Of a stretch of 64,000 bases of DNA, positions 48,011 to 57,590 are shown in pieces (the first letter of the stretch is position 1; each line of letters begins with the position of its first letter). Position numbers and translations under genes: made by a program. This DNA comes from BD2-11 sp965115885 (GTDB lineage Bacteria > Gemmatimonadota > Gemmatimonadetes > Longimicrobiales > Gaopeijiaceae): NCBI GenBank assembly GCA_965115885.1, contig OZ220479.1:3100001-3164000 (forward strand). Direction: 5' to 3'. The notes beneath the pieces were generated by a model, which saw only the letters and a list, made by a program, of their open reading frames with translations, was not told the DNA's origin and ran no database searches.

Positions 48011-49244
48011 ATGACGAAAACCAATCTGCTCCAGCTGATCAGCGGAGGCGAAGACTCCGTCCTCGAGTTCAAACGGGACGATGTCGAAAACTACAAACTC
48101 GCAAAAGAACTCGTTGCCTTCCTCAACCTAGAAGGTGGCGTAGTGCTCCTGGGCGTCGACGAGGACGGCGACATTTCCGGAGTCACCCGAAACCGGCTTC
48201 AGGAATGGGTGAGCAACATTTGCCGAGACAAAATCGAACCGCCGATCGCGCCACTTTTCTCATGGGTGAAAGACGCGGCACCGGGTCGCGACGTGCTGGC
48301 AGTTCACATCGCGGCCGGGCCCGACAAGCCCTACGCGCGCATCCATCGCGGTCACAAAACGTACTACATCCGGGTTGGCGACACCTCTCGAGAGGCGAGC
48401 CGCGAGGAACTCGAGCGTATGTTCCAGGCATCGAGGCGGCTTCATTACGGCTTGAAGCCGGTTCCGGGGGCTGGGCTGGACGCTTTCGATGGTCGCCGCT
48501 TGCGCGACTACTTCGAGCGCGTGCGAGGTGGAACGCTCCCCGAGGACGATGACTTGATCGGTTTGGGAGACGCTTCTCAAAAACACGAAACTCATGACGG
48601 TAGCGGCAGAACACCATACGGCTACGATCGATGGAATTCTCTTGTTCGGAAAAACGCCCGATCGGTACTTGCCCCAATCCGGCATTCGGGCCGTGTGCCA
48701 TCGAGGCACGGAGCCGGACTACGCCACCCGTGCCGACGCCGACCTGCGGGGTCCCATAACGCCTCTGGGAACTCCGTCCACGGGAATTCGACAGCGCGGA
48801 CTGGTGGAGAAGGCATGGGATTTCGTCCGGCAAAACACGCAATCCGAAGCATGCTTGGAAAACGGAAGACGCGTCGACCGCTGGGAATACCCCGAAGAAG
48901 TGATTCGCGAGGCCGTGATCAACGCACTCGTGCATCGCGACTACAGCATCGCCGGAACGGACATCATGCTGGCCATCCATTCCGATCGTCTAGAAATCGT
49001 GAGTCCCGGCCGTCTTCCCAACACCGTAACCGTCGAGGGGATGAAAACCGGGGTGCGCTACGCGCGCAACCAGACGCTGGTCAACGTGATGCGCGACTGC
49101 GGATACGTCGAGGCCTACGGCATGGGCGTCTCGAAGAAGATCGTCCCTGGAATGCGGGCCCACAACGGAACCGATCCCGAACTGGTCGCGGAACCGCACC
49201 GGTTCACCGTGCGGTTGTGGAAGAGAGGGCCGCTCGACCGCTGA
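48011..49244 (+). pseudogene. AlbA_2 (Schlafen-like)/HATPase ATP-binding protein gene with one frameshift
   Basis: Starts at ATG 48011 after GAGGAAG. The first part (about 185 codons) is an AlbA_2 domain: EDSVLEFKRDD, ELVAFLNLEGGVVLLGVDEDG and KTYYIRVGDTSREAS. Near 48562-48564 the frame breaks: DDDLIG continues only in the next frame as WETLLKNTKLMT. One extra T in GGTTTGGG explains it. The second frame (to 49244) has VDRWEYPEEVIREAVINALVHRDYS and RLEIVSPGRLPNTVTVEG, the HATPase_c_4 domain. Intact relatives of about 410 aa are proposed regulators or nucleic-acid-linked ATPases. It could be a real mutation or a sequencing error. Confidence 0.8.
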
Positions 49245-49377
49245 CCGCTACCGTCGGCTCCGATCCGCAGGGCTCCTCCGGGCCGGACGGCGCGGGAAGC
49301 GGAAACTGCGGGGACCGCGCTGGCGATCGTGAGAATCGGCACCCCTCCGCCGACGCGGGTCGGCGTCGAATTTCCGC

Positions 49378-50058
49378 TCACCGCGCGTCAACCCCGCCGA
49401 CCCGCCACTCGAAGCGGGAGTGCAGTCCGTGCGTCCCGGCGTTGCGCAGGCGAACGTCGCCGACGTCGCCGCGGGTCTCGCCGCGGGCGACGGTCTGGGT
49501 GGGGGCGTGAATCTGGTTGAACATGTTCCGGAAGGTGACGGGAAGATCCCGATCCCTGCCTCGGATATCCTCGACGGAGGCCTCCAGGATCCCTCCGACC
49601 CGCACCCGTTTCATCCTGCCCTCGTCCTGGATCTCGATGCGGACGTACCGGCTCGGCAACCGCTCGGAGACGAAACGCGCCAGCACCGCCCAAGGCCCTC
49701 CCGCATCGCCGCGCAGGATGGCTTCCACGGCCGCACGCTGATCCGGGGACGCCTCCTCGTCGATCAGCAACGCCTCGGTCCATCCGCCCGCGATCATCAG
49801 CTGCGGGCATTCGAAGACGACCACCGCGCACACCCCGCCGAGGGGCGTGCCGCCGTAGCGGCCCTCGTCGAAGCGAAGCGCCCAGTAGCCGATGCAACGC
49901 TCGTGGGTGCAGTTCTGACTGAAGTGGACATGGCCCGGGCAGACCACCTGGCAGTTGCAGTTCTCGAACAGGAGTCCCCGCGCCCACCAGCCGGGAGGGC
50001 CCGCCGCGGGCGATCCGGACGCGGCCACGCCCCCGGATTCCGCCCGCGCGCGCGACAC
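49378..50058 (-). CDS. DUF1326 domain protein
   Basis: About 226 residues if the GTG at 50058 is used; a GTG at 50028 is an alternative. The domain begins WWARGLLFENCNCQVVCPGH, with the cysteine pattern CNCxVVCP followed by HFSQNCTHERCIGYWAL, as in DUF1326 proteins, which may bind a metal. EGRYGGTPLGGVCAVVVFECPQL and VTFRNMFNQIHAPTQTVA are further conserved stretches. The usual neighbour is a DUF2182 membrane protein, found here at 46696-47280 on the same strand but separated by an inserted gene. The asparaginase gene ends 20 bases upstream. Confidence 0.75.
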   Translation of the reverse strand: MSRARAESGGVAASGSPAAGPPGWWARGLLFENCNCQVVCPGHVHFSQNCTHERCIGYWALRFDEGRYGGTPLGGVCAVVVFECPQLMIAGGWTEALLIDEEASPDQRAAVEAILRGDAGGPWAVLARFVSERLPSRYVRIEIQDEGRMKRVRVGGILEASVEDIRGRDRDLPVTFRNMFNQIHAPTQTVARGETRGDVGDVRLRNAGTHGLHSRFEWRVGGVDAR

Positions 50059-50078
50059 GGAACCTGTCCGACCGGCCT

Positions 50079-51167
50079 TCAGTCCGTCGGGTAGAGCTGA
50101 GTGCCCCGATAGACGTCGAGCCCCGAAGAGTTGCGGTACGTCAGGGTCCCGACGCGGCCCGCGCCTCCCGCCATGCGGGCGCAGCCGATCTCCCCGTTTT
50201 TGTCGATGGCCACGAACTTCTCGCTGGGCACGAAATCGAGTCCGACCGCGCGGTACCTGCCCACGATCGACTCGACCGCGTCTTCGCAGGCCTCCTGGGG
50301 CGAACGTCCCTCGCGCATCCGCCCGACGATGAAGTAGGACGCGCACGACTTGATCACGTCCTCGCCGCGGCCGGTCGCCGCCGCCGCGCCCACGTCGTTG
50401 TCGACGTAGAGCCCCGCGCCGATGATGGGCGAGTCGCCGATGCGGCCGGGGATCTTCCAGGAGAGACCGCTGGTGGTGGTGATTCCGGCCACGTCCCCGT
50501 TGGCGTCCACGGCCAGCACGTTGGTGGTGCCGTAGTTGAAGTCGTCTTCGCCCGGGAGGACGCCGGTCTGCTTGTCCGGCCTTTCGCGGACGTGCTCGGG
50601 CGGCCCCCAGTCGTCCCGTCGCTCGCTGTGGGTCTCGCGCCAGCGCACCCACGCCATGCGTGCGTTCTCGGTCAGGAGATTCTCCGCCTTGAAGCCGAAG
50701 GAAAGAGCGAACTCGCGCGCGCCCGGCCCCACCAGCATGACGTGGTCGGTGCGCTCCATCACCAGACGCGCGACCGAGGAGGGGGTCTTGATGTCCTCGA
50801 TGGACGCCACCGCGCCGGCGCTGTAGGTCTTGCCGTCCATGCAGGACGCGTCCAGCTGCACCACGCCGTCCTCGTTGGGAAGCCCGCCGTAGCCGACTCC
50901 GGCATCCTCGGGATCCACCTCGATGACGTTGGCCCCGCGCTCCACCGCGTCCAAGGCGCTGCCGCCCCGGGAGAGGACGTCCCACGCCTGCGCCATGGCG
51001 TCGCGCCCGGTTTCGTTGGTGTGGCTGGTGACGACGAGAGGGGCGCCCGCTTGGCGCCGACGCAGGAGCCCCTTGGGCCAGCGGCCGAGGGCCAGCGCGC
51101 CCGCGCCGACGCCGAACCCCTGCTTGAAGAATCGCCGACGGGAAGTGCCGGAAGTCGATCTGGCCAT
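50079..51167 (-). CDS. N4-(beta-N-acetylglucosaminyl)-L-asparaginase, Ntn hydrolase
   Basis: A 362-residue protein from ATG 51167 with a twin-arginine signal (SRRRFFKQGFGVGAGALALG). It is a family T2 Ntn hydrolase: DVLSRGGSALDAVERGANVIEVDP, VGYGGLPNEDGVVQLDA and the autocleavage site NYGTTNVLAVD, where the chain should be cut before Thr to expose the catalytic nucleophile. GITTTSGLSWKIPGRIGDSPIIGAGLYVDN follows. It splits the glycan-Asn link or isoaspartyl/asparagine bonds in an exported location. It lies in a cluster of secreted amide hydrolases. Confidence 0.88.
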   Translation of the reverse strand: MARSTSGTSRRRFFKQGFGVGAGALALGRWPKGLLRRRQAGAPLVVTSHTNETGRDAMAQAWDVLSRGGSALDAVERGANVIEVDPEDAGVGYGGLPNEDGVVQLDASCMDGKTYSAGAVASIEDIKTPSSVARLVMERTDHVMLVGPGAREFALSFGFKAENLLTENARMAWVRWRETHSERRDDWGPPEHVRERPDKQTGVLPGEDDFNYGTTNVLAVDANGDVAGITTTSGLSWKIPGRIGDSPIIGAGLYVDNDVGAAAATGRGEDVIKSCASYFIVGRMREGRSPQEACEDAVESIVGRYRAVGLDFVPSEKFVAIDKNGEIGCARMAGGAGRVGTLTYRNSSGLDVYRGTQLYPTD

Positions 51168-51307
51168 GCCTCGCTCCTTGAGCGTCGATGGAGAGATGCG
51201 GGCGTCGCGCGCGAAACCCGTTCCGCCCCGGACATGCGGGGCGGTCGCAGGATCGTAGACGTCGCGGGGAGGTCGGGCAAGGAGCGGGGATCGTGCGCCC
51301 AACGCCT

Positions 51308-52720
51308 TTATCCCGCGAGCGGCGGCCGCTCCGGCGGCCGCAGACGCTCGAGGGTCGCAGCCAGGGCGAGCACCTCTTCCTCGCCCTCGGGCGGGCCCAC
51401 CACCTGGAGCCCTGCCGGGAGCCCGCGGGAGTCCAGCCCGGCGGGAACCGAGGCGACCGGGAGCCCCGTGAGCGAGAGCACGAACGTGGGGGCGAACCAG
51501 TCCACGTAGGTCTCCAGCCTGCGGCCCGCGATCTCGGTGGGGTGGCTTCGTTCGACCGGGAAAGGGGGCACGGCGGTGCACGGGGCGAGCAGGTAGTCGA
51601 AGTCGCGCCGAAGCTCGGCGAAGCGACGCCAGAGCCCGCTCCTGATGCGGTCGGCGCGCCCGAGCTGCTCGGACGTGGTGGCGAGTCCCGCGCGGATGTT
51701 GCCCGCCAAGTTGGGACCCAATCGGTCGACGCGGTCCAAGCGGTCCTGGTGGTGGGCGACCATCCACCGACCGCGCAGGTGGACGAACGCCCGCCGGGCA
51801 CGGGAGAGGTCCAGGTCGATCTCCTCCACCGCGGCGCCCGGCCGACCCAGCGCGAAGGCCGCTTCCCGGCACACCCTCTCCACCCCCGCATCCACCCCGA
51901 TCCCCGCCGGGTCGGCGCAGTAGGCGATGCGGGCGCCTCGCGCCACGCCCGCCCGGGCTGCGGCCGGATAGTCCCGCCCGGCAACCGACCGGCGGAGGGG
52001 CGAGCCGGCGGACGGTCCCGCCACCGCCGCGAGTCCGAGCGCCACGTCCGCCGCGGTGCGCGCCATCAACCCGGTGACCATGAGGGTGTCCCACGCCCAG
52101 TCCGTGGGCTCGGTGGGGACCAGTCCCGGGGAGGGACGAAGCCCGGTCACCCCGCAGAAGGCCGCCGGAATGCGGAGCGATCCGCCCAGGTCGGTCCCCT
52201 CCGCCAGCGCGAACATGCCGGTCGCGAGCCCCGCCGCCCCGCCGCCGGTGGATCCGCCCGCCGAGAGCGTCGGATCCCACGGGTTGCGGGTGGCGCCGAA
52301 CACGTCGTTGAAGGTATTGGCCCCCGCCGCGAATTCCGGCGTGTTGGTCTTTCCGACCACCACCGCTCCGGCGGCCCGCAGGCGGCGCACCACCAACGCG
52401 TCCTCCCCCGGCACGTGGTCCGCGTACAGGCCGCACCCGTAGGTGGTGCGCAACCCCGCCACCGCAGTCATGTCCTTGATCCCGACCGGCACCCCCGCGA
52501 GCGGGCCCGGGTCCTCTCCCCGCGCCAACCGCCGGTCGACCGCGCGCGCGTCCTCGAGCGCGCGCGGGGAGAGGGTCACCACAGCGTTCACCGTCTCGTT
52601 GTGCCGGTCGACGCGGTCGAGCGCCGCCGAAACCGTCTCCACCGCCGACGCCTCCCGCGCCGACACCCGCGCAGCGAGTTCGGCGGCCGGGAGGAAGGCC
52701 AAGTCGCGGACGCCGCTCAC
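51308..52720 (-). CDS. Amidase-signature-family hydrolase (GatA-like)
   Basis: About 470 residues from GTG 52720, the nearest start before the domain opening DLAFLPAAELAARVSAREAS. The catalytic Lys is in GVPVGIKDMTAV and the Gly/Ser loop is LSAGGSTGGGAAGLATGMFALAEGTDLGGSLRIPAAFCG. The usual nucleophile stretch GGSSGGxAA reads GGSTGGGAA here, so the cis-Ser position (first S, then T) deserves checking. No GatB or GatC is adjacent, so this is probably a free-standing amidase rather than the tRNA amidotransferase subunit. No signal peptide is visible. Confidence 0.8.
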   Translation of the reverse strand: MSGVRDLAFLPAAELAARVSAREASAVETVSAALDRVDRHNETVNAVVTLSPRALEDARAVDRRLARGEDPGPLAGVPVGIKDMTAVAGLRTTYGCGLYADHVPGEDALVVRRLRAAGAVVVGKTNTPEFAAGANTFNDVFGATRNPWDPTLSAGGSTGGGAAGLATGMFALAEGTDLGGSLRIPAAFCGVTGLRPSPGLVPTEPTDWAWDTLMVTGLMARTAADVALGLAAVAGPSAGSPLRRSVAGRDYPAAARAGVARGARIAYCADPAGIGVDAGVERVCREAAFALGRPGAAVEEIDLDLSRARRAFVHLRGRWMVAHHQDRLDRVDRLGPNLAGNIRAGLATTSEQLGRADRIRSGLWRRFAELRRDFDYLLAPCTAVPPFPVERSHPTEIAGRRLETYVDWFAPTFVLSLTGLPVASVPAGLDSRGLPAGLQVVGPPEGEEEVLALAATLERLRPPERPPLAG

Positions 52721-52907
52721 GAAGCCGCCGCGGCCGTCCCGACACCCGCGATCGGGGCTCTTTCCGCTCGGATCCCGCGCACGAGCTCCATGGCCGTCGC
52801 ACTCCGTCCCATGTCCGTCCTCCCCGCGCGCATTGTCCGACTCCTCGCCGAATCCGTATTCTTGCGACTCCGTCCCCCGAACCGGAACCCGAATCCGGGA
52901 GCACGAT

Positions 52908-53885
52908 ATGAACGCGCGTCCGACCCTCGTCGTCGCCGCAATCTTCGTCGGCCTTTCCTCCGCTTGTGCGCCCGACGCCGGAATCGGAGACGCCGCCCGG
53001 TCGCCGCAGGGCGAGAACGAGCCCGGCTGGCGATGGAGCGACGAGCGCGCGTTCGCGACCGTGAACGCCGTGCGCGCGGGGCGCGATCTCACGCCCGCCA
53101 GCTGGCCGAACGGCGCCCGCGTCGCGGTGCTGCTGTCCTTCGACGTGGACAACGAAACCATCCCCATCCGCAACGGGCAACCCACCGTGGGCGCCCTGTC
53201 GCAGGGCGAGTACGGCGCGCGCCGGGCGCTCCCCCGGGTGCTCGACGTGCTCGACGAACGCGACATCCCGGCCTCGTTCTTCATCCCCGCGATGAGCCTG
53301 CGGTTCAATCCCGGGATGCTGGACGCGATTCAGGCCTCCGGGCGCCATGAAATCGGCGTGCACGGCTGGATCCACGAGACCAACTCGCTGCTCGAGGCCG
53401 ACGAGGAACGGGCCCTGCTCGAGCGCGCGGTCGACTACCTGACCGAGGTCACCGGCGAGCGGCCGGTGGGCTACCGGGCGCCGTCGTGGGACTTCAGCCC
53501 CAACACCCTGAGCATCATCCGCGAGATGGGTTTCCTCTACGACAGTTCGCTCATGGCCGACGACCGGCCCTACGAGATCGTCGCCGACGGCGAACCCACC
53601 GGCCTCGTCGAGCTGCCCGTGGAGTGGATCCTCGACGACGCCCCCCTTCTGAACCCGCGCGGCAACAGCTACAGCGCCCCCCGCGACGTCCTCCGGGTCT
53701 ACATCGACGAGTTCGAGCGCGCCTGGGAAGAAGGCACCATGCTGGTGCTCACCATGCATCCGCACTACATCGGCCACCGCTCCCGCATCCTCGTCCTGGA
53801 AGGCCTGATCGAGCACATCGACGCGCGCGGGAGCGTGTGGTACGCGACGCACCGGGAGGCGGCGGAGTACGTGCGGGGAAACTGA
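52908..53885 (+). CDS. Polysaccharide deacetylase-family lipoprotein
   Basis: A 325-residue protein from ATG 52908 with a lipoprotein signal (LVVAAIFVGLSSAC). The NodB-type domain has the Asp pair in VLLSFDVDNETIP, the metal His residues in EIGVHGWIHETN, the Arg in VGYRAPSWDFSP and the late TMHPHYIGHRSR. Such enzymes remove N-acetyl or similar groups from sugars or act on small amides (the PuuE/allantoinase-like subgroup also has DNE). It acts at the cell envelope. It is divergent from the amidase gene and lies before the Ig-repeat lipoprotein pair. Confidence 0.85.
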   Translation: MNARPTLVVAAIFVGLSSACAPDAGIGDAARSPQGENEPGWRWSDERAFATVNAVRAGRDLTPASWPNGARVAVLLSFDVDNETIPIRNGQPTVGALSQGEYGARRALPRVLDVLDERDIPASFFIPAMSLRFNPGMLDAIQASGRHEIGVHGWIHETNSLLEADEERALLERAVDYLTEVTGERPVGYRAPSWDFSPNTLSIIREMGFLYDSSLMADDRPYEIVADGEPTGLVELPVEWILDDAPLLNPRGNSYSAPRDVLRVYIDEFERAWEEGTMLVLTMHPHYIGHRSRILVLEGLIEHIDARGSVWYATHREAAEYVRGN

Positions 53886-54024
53886 CGGCGGCCGGGACCT
53901 GCGGATCCTCCGCTCCGGATCGGGTCGCCCCTTGCGTTCCCGCCGCTCCGAATTCGAATTGGGGGATCGGCAACCGCGAAATTTCGGTCCGTTTCGCCCC
54001 TCGCTCCGGAGTCGGACGAAGAAC

Positions 54025-55413
54025 ATGGCACCGGAAAACGGCACGGCCGCGAGGGGTGCGCCTTCCGCGATCCCGCATCCTCGTCCGCGCGGCGTCCTCC
54101 GCCGTCTCCCGAAGACTCTTCCGACGCTTTTCCTTTGGGCGGCGGCCGGATGCGATGCGGGCGCCGTGCGCCCCCTGAACCGGGCGCCGTCGCCCGGGAC
54201 GCCCATCCCGTCCATGGAGCTGGTCGAGGGACAGAGCGTGCTGGTGGAGATGTCCTCGCACTTCGCCGACCCCGACGGCGACACCTTGGCCTACGAAGCG
54301 GCGACGGACGCGGCGGCGGCCAGAGTCGCCGTCTCGGGCACCCTGGCCACCGTCACCGCGGCGTCGGCGGGCAGCGCCACCCTCACCGTCACCGCCCGCG
54401 ACCCCGGAGGGCTCGCCGCAACCCAGAGCACCGGCGTGGTCGTGCGGCCCAACCGGGCGCCCGCGGCGAAGGACTCGATTCCGGCGGTGACTTTGGTCTC
54501 GGGAGAGATCGTCCCGGTGCGGGTGGCGGCGTACTTCGCCGACCCGGAAGGGGGCGCGCTCAGCTACCGGGCGTCGTCCTCGAACCCGCGCGCGGTCCTG
54601 GCTTCGGCGTCCGGCCCGACCGTCTCGGTCTCGGGGGTGGCCGCGGGAACGGCGACGCTGACGGTGACGGCCACCGATCCCGGCGGACTCGCCGCAACCC
54701 ACGAGGTCGACGCGACGGTCGTGGCCGGCGCGCCCACCGGCTTCCGCGACGATTTCGACTCGGGCCTGGCGACGTGGGACGTCGAGCAGGCGGATACGGC
54801 GGTGTCCGAAGGCGTCCTGGCGCTCACCAACCGCGCCGCAGGGATCGCGGGCCGGATGAATCGCGACCTCGAGACGCCGATCAATTTCTGGGAGGTGCGC
54901 GCGCGCCTGGGACGCACGCGAACGGACAGCGTGGTCGCGTCGCTGATCTTCGCCACCGGGGACGAGCGGTACGCGTGGTACGCGCTCGACGTCGGATCCG
55001 GCGTCTCGGTCGAGGGGAGCGACACCAACTACCGCTTCTACGTCCTGGACCGAACGCGGTGGCCCCCGGCGAACCGTTGGGTGGTCGTCGCGGGCGCCTT
55101 CGGGGTCTCGGACGCCGTCCGCGACGGGGCCGGCGAGTTCACCGAGATCGCCGTCTCGCTGGAGGACGGCGAGCTGCGCGCGGGAGTCGGCGGGACGGAG
55201 CTCTTCGCGGCGACGCTGAGCGACGAGCATCCGACCCGGATGACCTCGGTCGGGCTCTGGGTCTTTCCCTTGGACGGGGCCGAGGCGAGAACCGCGCTCT
55301 TCGACTGGGTCGAGGCGACCGGAACGCCGACGGTGGGGCCCGCATCGGCCGCCGCGCCGCCCGCGTCGGCGTACGCGTCCCGCAAGCCGGAGACCGCGCC
55401 GGGTGCGCGGTGA
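54025..55413 (+). CDS. Lipoprotein with two Ig/cadherin-like repeats and a lectin-like C-terminal domain
   Basis: About 462 residues from ATG 54025 (the frame is open to 53932). The signal ends at LFLWAAAGC. Two repeats of about 85-90 residues follow, with HFADPDGDTLAYEAA...DPGGLAAT and YFADPEGGALSYRASS...DPGGLAAT. From about residue 235 a different domain begins, GFRDDFDSGLATWDVEQADTAVSEG, with the jelly-roll look of LamG or concanavalin-like carbohydrate-binding modules. It is closely related to the next gene and shares repeats with the protein at 1591-2850. Binding to surface polymers is inferred. Confidence 0.7.
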   Translation: MAPENGTAARGAPSAIPHPRPRGVLRRLPKTLPTLFLWAAAGCDAGAVRPLNRAPSPGTPIPSMELVEGQSVLVEMSSHFADPDGDTLAYEAATDAAAARVAVSGTLATVTAASAGSATLTVTARDPGGLAATQSTGVVVRPNRAPAAKDSIPAVTLVSGEIVPVRVAAYFADPEGGALSYRASSSNPRAVLASASGPTVSVSGVAAGTATLTVTATDPGGLAATHEVDATVVAGAPTGFRDDFDSGLATWDVEQADTAVSEGVLALTNRAAGIAGRMNRDLETPINFWEVRARLGRTRTDSVVASLIFATGDERYAWYALDVGSGVSVEGSDTNYRFYVLDRTRWPPANRWVVVAGAFGVSDAVRDGAGEFTEIAVSLEDGELRAGVGGTELFAATLSDEHPTRMTSVGLWVFPLDGAEARTALFDWVEATGTPTVGPASAAAPPASAYASRKPETAPGAR

Positions 55414-55531
55414 CGTTCGGCAGGCTTCTCGCTTCTTCGCCTTCCCGGCCGCCGCGCCGACGCCGACGTTTCGCGCGGATCGGCGAGCGCGGGCGACGTC
55501 TTTCCGCATCGTTCCAAACAAGGATTCGACA

Positions 55532-57562
55532 ATGACAGGCTCCCTTCTCAGTCTCAGGCATCTCGTCCGTCCGCTGGCGCCGCTGGCCGTGATCTGGGCC
55601 GCCGCCTGCGGCGGAGACGGGGGGACCGCACCCGCCTCGCCGGCCCAGCCCAACCGGGCGCCGACGGCGGCGGGGTCGATTCCGGCCCAGAACATGACGG
55701 CGGGCGAGTCGGTCACGGTGAGCGTGGCCGGCATCTTCAGCGACCCCGACGGCGACGCCATGACCTTCACCGCCATCTCGTCCAATTCGGGCGTGGCGGG
55801 CGTCGCCCTGTCCGGCACCGACCTGACCATCGCGGCCGCGGCGGCCGGCACCGCCACGGTGACCGTGACCGCCCGCGACCCCGCGGGGCTCTCCGCAGCG
55901 GCCAGCGCCAACGTGACGGTCGTGGAACCCAACCGAGCGCCGAGGGCGAACGTGCCCGTGGCGCCCGCGCTGACGGCCGTCGTGCGCGACACCATCAGCC
56001 TAGACGCGACGCCCTTCTTCACCGACCCGGACGGGGACGCGCTGACCTACTCGGCGACCAGCACCAACGCCTCGGTGGTCACGGCGTCGGCGTCGGGGAG
56101 CGTGGTGTCCGCCGTGGCGGTGGGCGCCGGATCGACCACCCTCACGGTCACGGCGACCGACCCGGACGGGCTGTCCGGATCCGTCAGCGTGCCCGTGACG
56201 GTCGAGCCCAACCGGCCCCCGGAGGCGACCCAGGAATCGCTTTCGTTTCCGGACGTCCAGGAGCGCAATTCCGCGACCCTGAATCTCGACGCCCACTTCA
56301 CCGACCCGAACGGTCAGGCGCTGGTCTACGAGGCGGAATCGAACGACCGCGCGGTGGCGACCGTCGCCGTGTCGGGCTCGACGCTGACGGTGACGGCGGT
56401 GGCCGTCGGGACGGCGACGATCACGGTCACGGCGGCGGACCCGTTCGACCTGACGGCTTCGCTGAGCGGCGCCGTCACGGTGATCGAGCGGGTCAACCAA
56501 GCGCCGGAGGCGCAATCCGAAATCAGCTCGATCACGCGGACCGTCGGTTGGACGGGAACGGAAAACCTGGAAGGGGATCCCCCGCTCTTCCTCGACCCCG
56601 ACGGGGACGACCTGGTCTACTCGGCCGAGTCGTCGGACTCGGCCGTGGCGAACGCAACGGCGTCGGGGAGCGAGCTGACGTTGACGGCCGTGGCGGTGGG
56701 AACGGCGACGATTACGGTAGCCGCGACCGATCCGGGGGGTCTGTCGGCCTCGGTCGACTTCGAGTTGACCGTTCTGCCTGCGGCGACGACGGCCTTTCGG
56801 GACGACTTCGACGACGAAGCCAGCTTGGACGACTGGACCTTGGGCACGGCCACCGTCGCCTCGGTTTCGGAGGGCGTGCTGCGGATGACGAACGACAGCA
56901 CAGGGCTTTGGGCGACCGCCGCCCGTACGCAGAATCCGCCGCTCGCCTCGTGGGAGATCCGAGTTCGCCTCGCCCGCGCCCGGGCCGACTCGATGCGCAC
57001 GGCGGTGCTGTTCACGGCAACGAACCCCGGCGAGTACGACGTCCGATGGCTCCGGCTCGAAATCGGATCCAACGTGCTGAACTTCGCCGAACCCGAAACC
57101 GTCAACTACGCTCTGGCGGCCTACTTCACTCCCCCGGACCGAGACGAGGGCCTGTACTACCTCAACGGCTTGTACGGAACTTCGGGCGCGATCGACGACG
57201 GTGCCGGCGAATTCACGGAAATCGCCATCCGGGCGCAGAACGGGAGATTGGAAGTCCTCGCCGGCACGGAAAGGATCGCAATCGCCGTCCCCAGCCCTCC
57301 CTTCGCCTCCGCTCTGAGCGAGATCGACCAAGTGTACATGCAGTCCTTCGATCCGGAAACCGCGAATCCCGGTCTCTTCGACTGGATCGAGATCAACGGA
57401 GTCCCCGCCGAGAGCGGCTCCGCCGCAACCGGAGAATTCGGAGTCCGCATGGCGGTCCCCCCCATGGACGCCGCGCGGGACTCCGACGCGCTCCTCGAGG
57501 CGCCGCCGCAGGCCGGGGGCAACCCACGGGACCGGCGTCGGCGCACCCCGGGTCGGAGATAG
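55532..57562 (+). CDS. Lipoprotein with four Ig/cadherin-like repeats and a lectin-like C-terminal domain
   Basis: A 676-residue protein from ATG 55532; the signal ends in the lipobox WAAAC. Four repeats follow, containing IFSDPDGDAMTFTA, FFTDPDGDALTYSA, HFTDPNGQALVYEA and LFLDPDGDDLVYSA, each ending in an ITV-type strand. From about residue 425 the C-terminal domain (FRDDFDDEASLDDWTLGTATVASVSEG to GAGEFTEIAIRAQNGRLEVLAG) parallels that of the preceding gene. The tail is basic and low-complexity. It is a tandem paralogue of 54025-55413 and differs mainly in repeat number. Confidence 0.72.
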   Translation: MTGSLLSLRHLVRPLAPLAVIWAAACGGDGGTAPASPAQPNRAPTAAGSIPAQNMTAGESVTVSVAGIFSDPDGDAMTFTAISSNSGVAGVALSGTDLTIAAAAAGTATVTVTARDPAGLSAAASANVTVVEPNRAPRANVPVAPALTAVVRDTISLDATPFFTDPDGDALTYSATSTNASVVTASASGSVVSAVAVGAGSTTLTVTATDPDGLSGSVSVPVTVEPNRPPEATQESLSFPDVQERNSATLNLDAHFTDPNGQALVYEAESNDRAVATVAVSGSTLTVTAVAVGTATITVTAADPFDLTASLSGAVTVIERVNQAPEAQSEISSITRTVGWTGTENLEGDPPLFLDPDGDDLVYSAESSDSAVANATASGSELTLTAVAVGTATITVAATDPGGLSASVDFELTVLPAATTAFRDDFDDEASLDDWTLGTATVASVSEGVLRMTNDSTGLWATAARTQNPPLASWEIRVRLARARADSMRTAVLFTATNPGEYDVRWLRLEIGSNVLNFAEPETVNYALAAYFTPPDRDEGLYYLNGLYGTSGAIDDGAGEFTEIAIRAQNGRLEVLAGTERIAIAVPSPPFASALSEIDQVYMQSFDPETANPGLFDWIEINGVPAESGSAATGEFGVRMAVPPMDAARDSDALLEAPPQAGGNPRDRRRRTPGRR

Positions 57563-57590
57563 ATCCCGCCCGGACGGTCGGAGGCGCTCC

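Noticed and set aside
48011..49244. Programmed ribosomal frameshifting in the AlbA/HATPase gene
   Set aside because: The break is at GGTTTGGG with no slippery heptamer or downstream structure that I can see; a single-base insertion is simpler.
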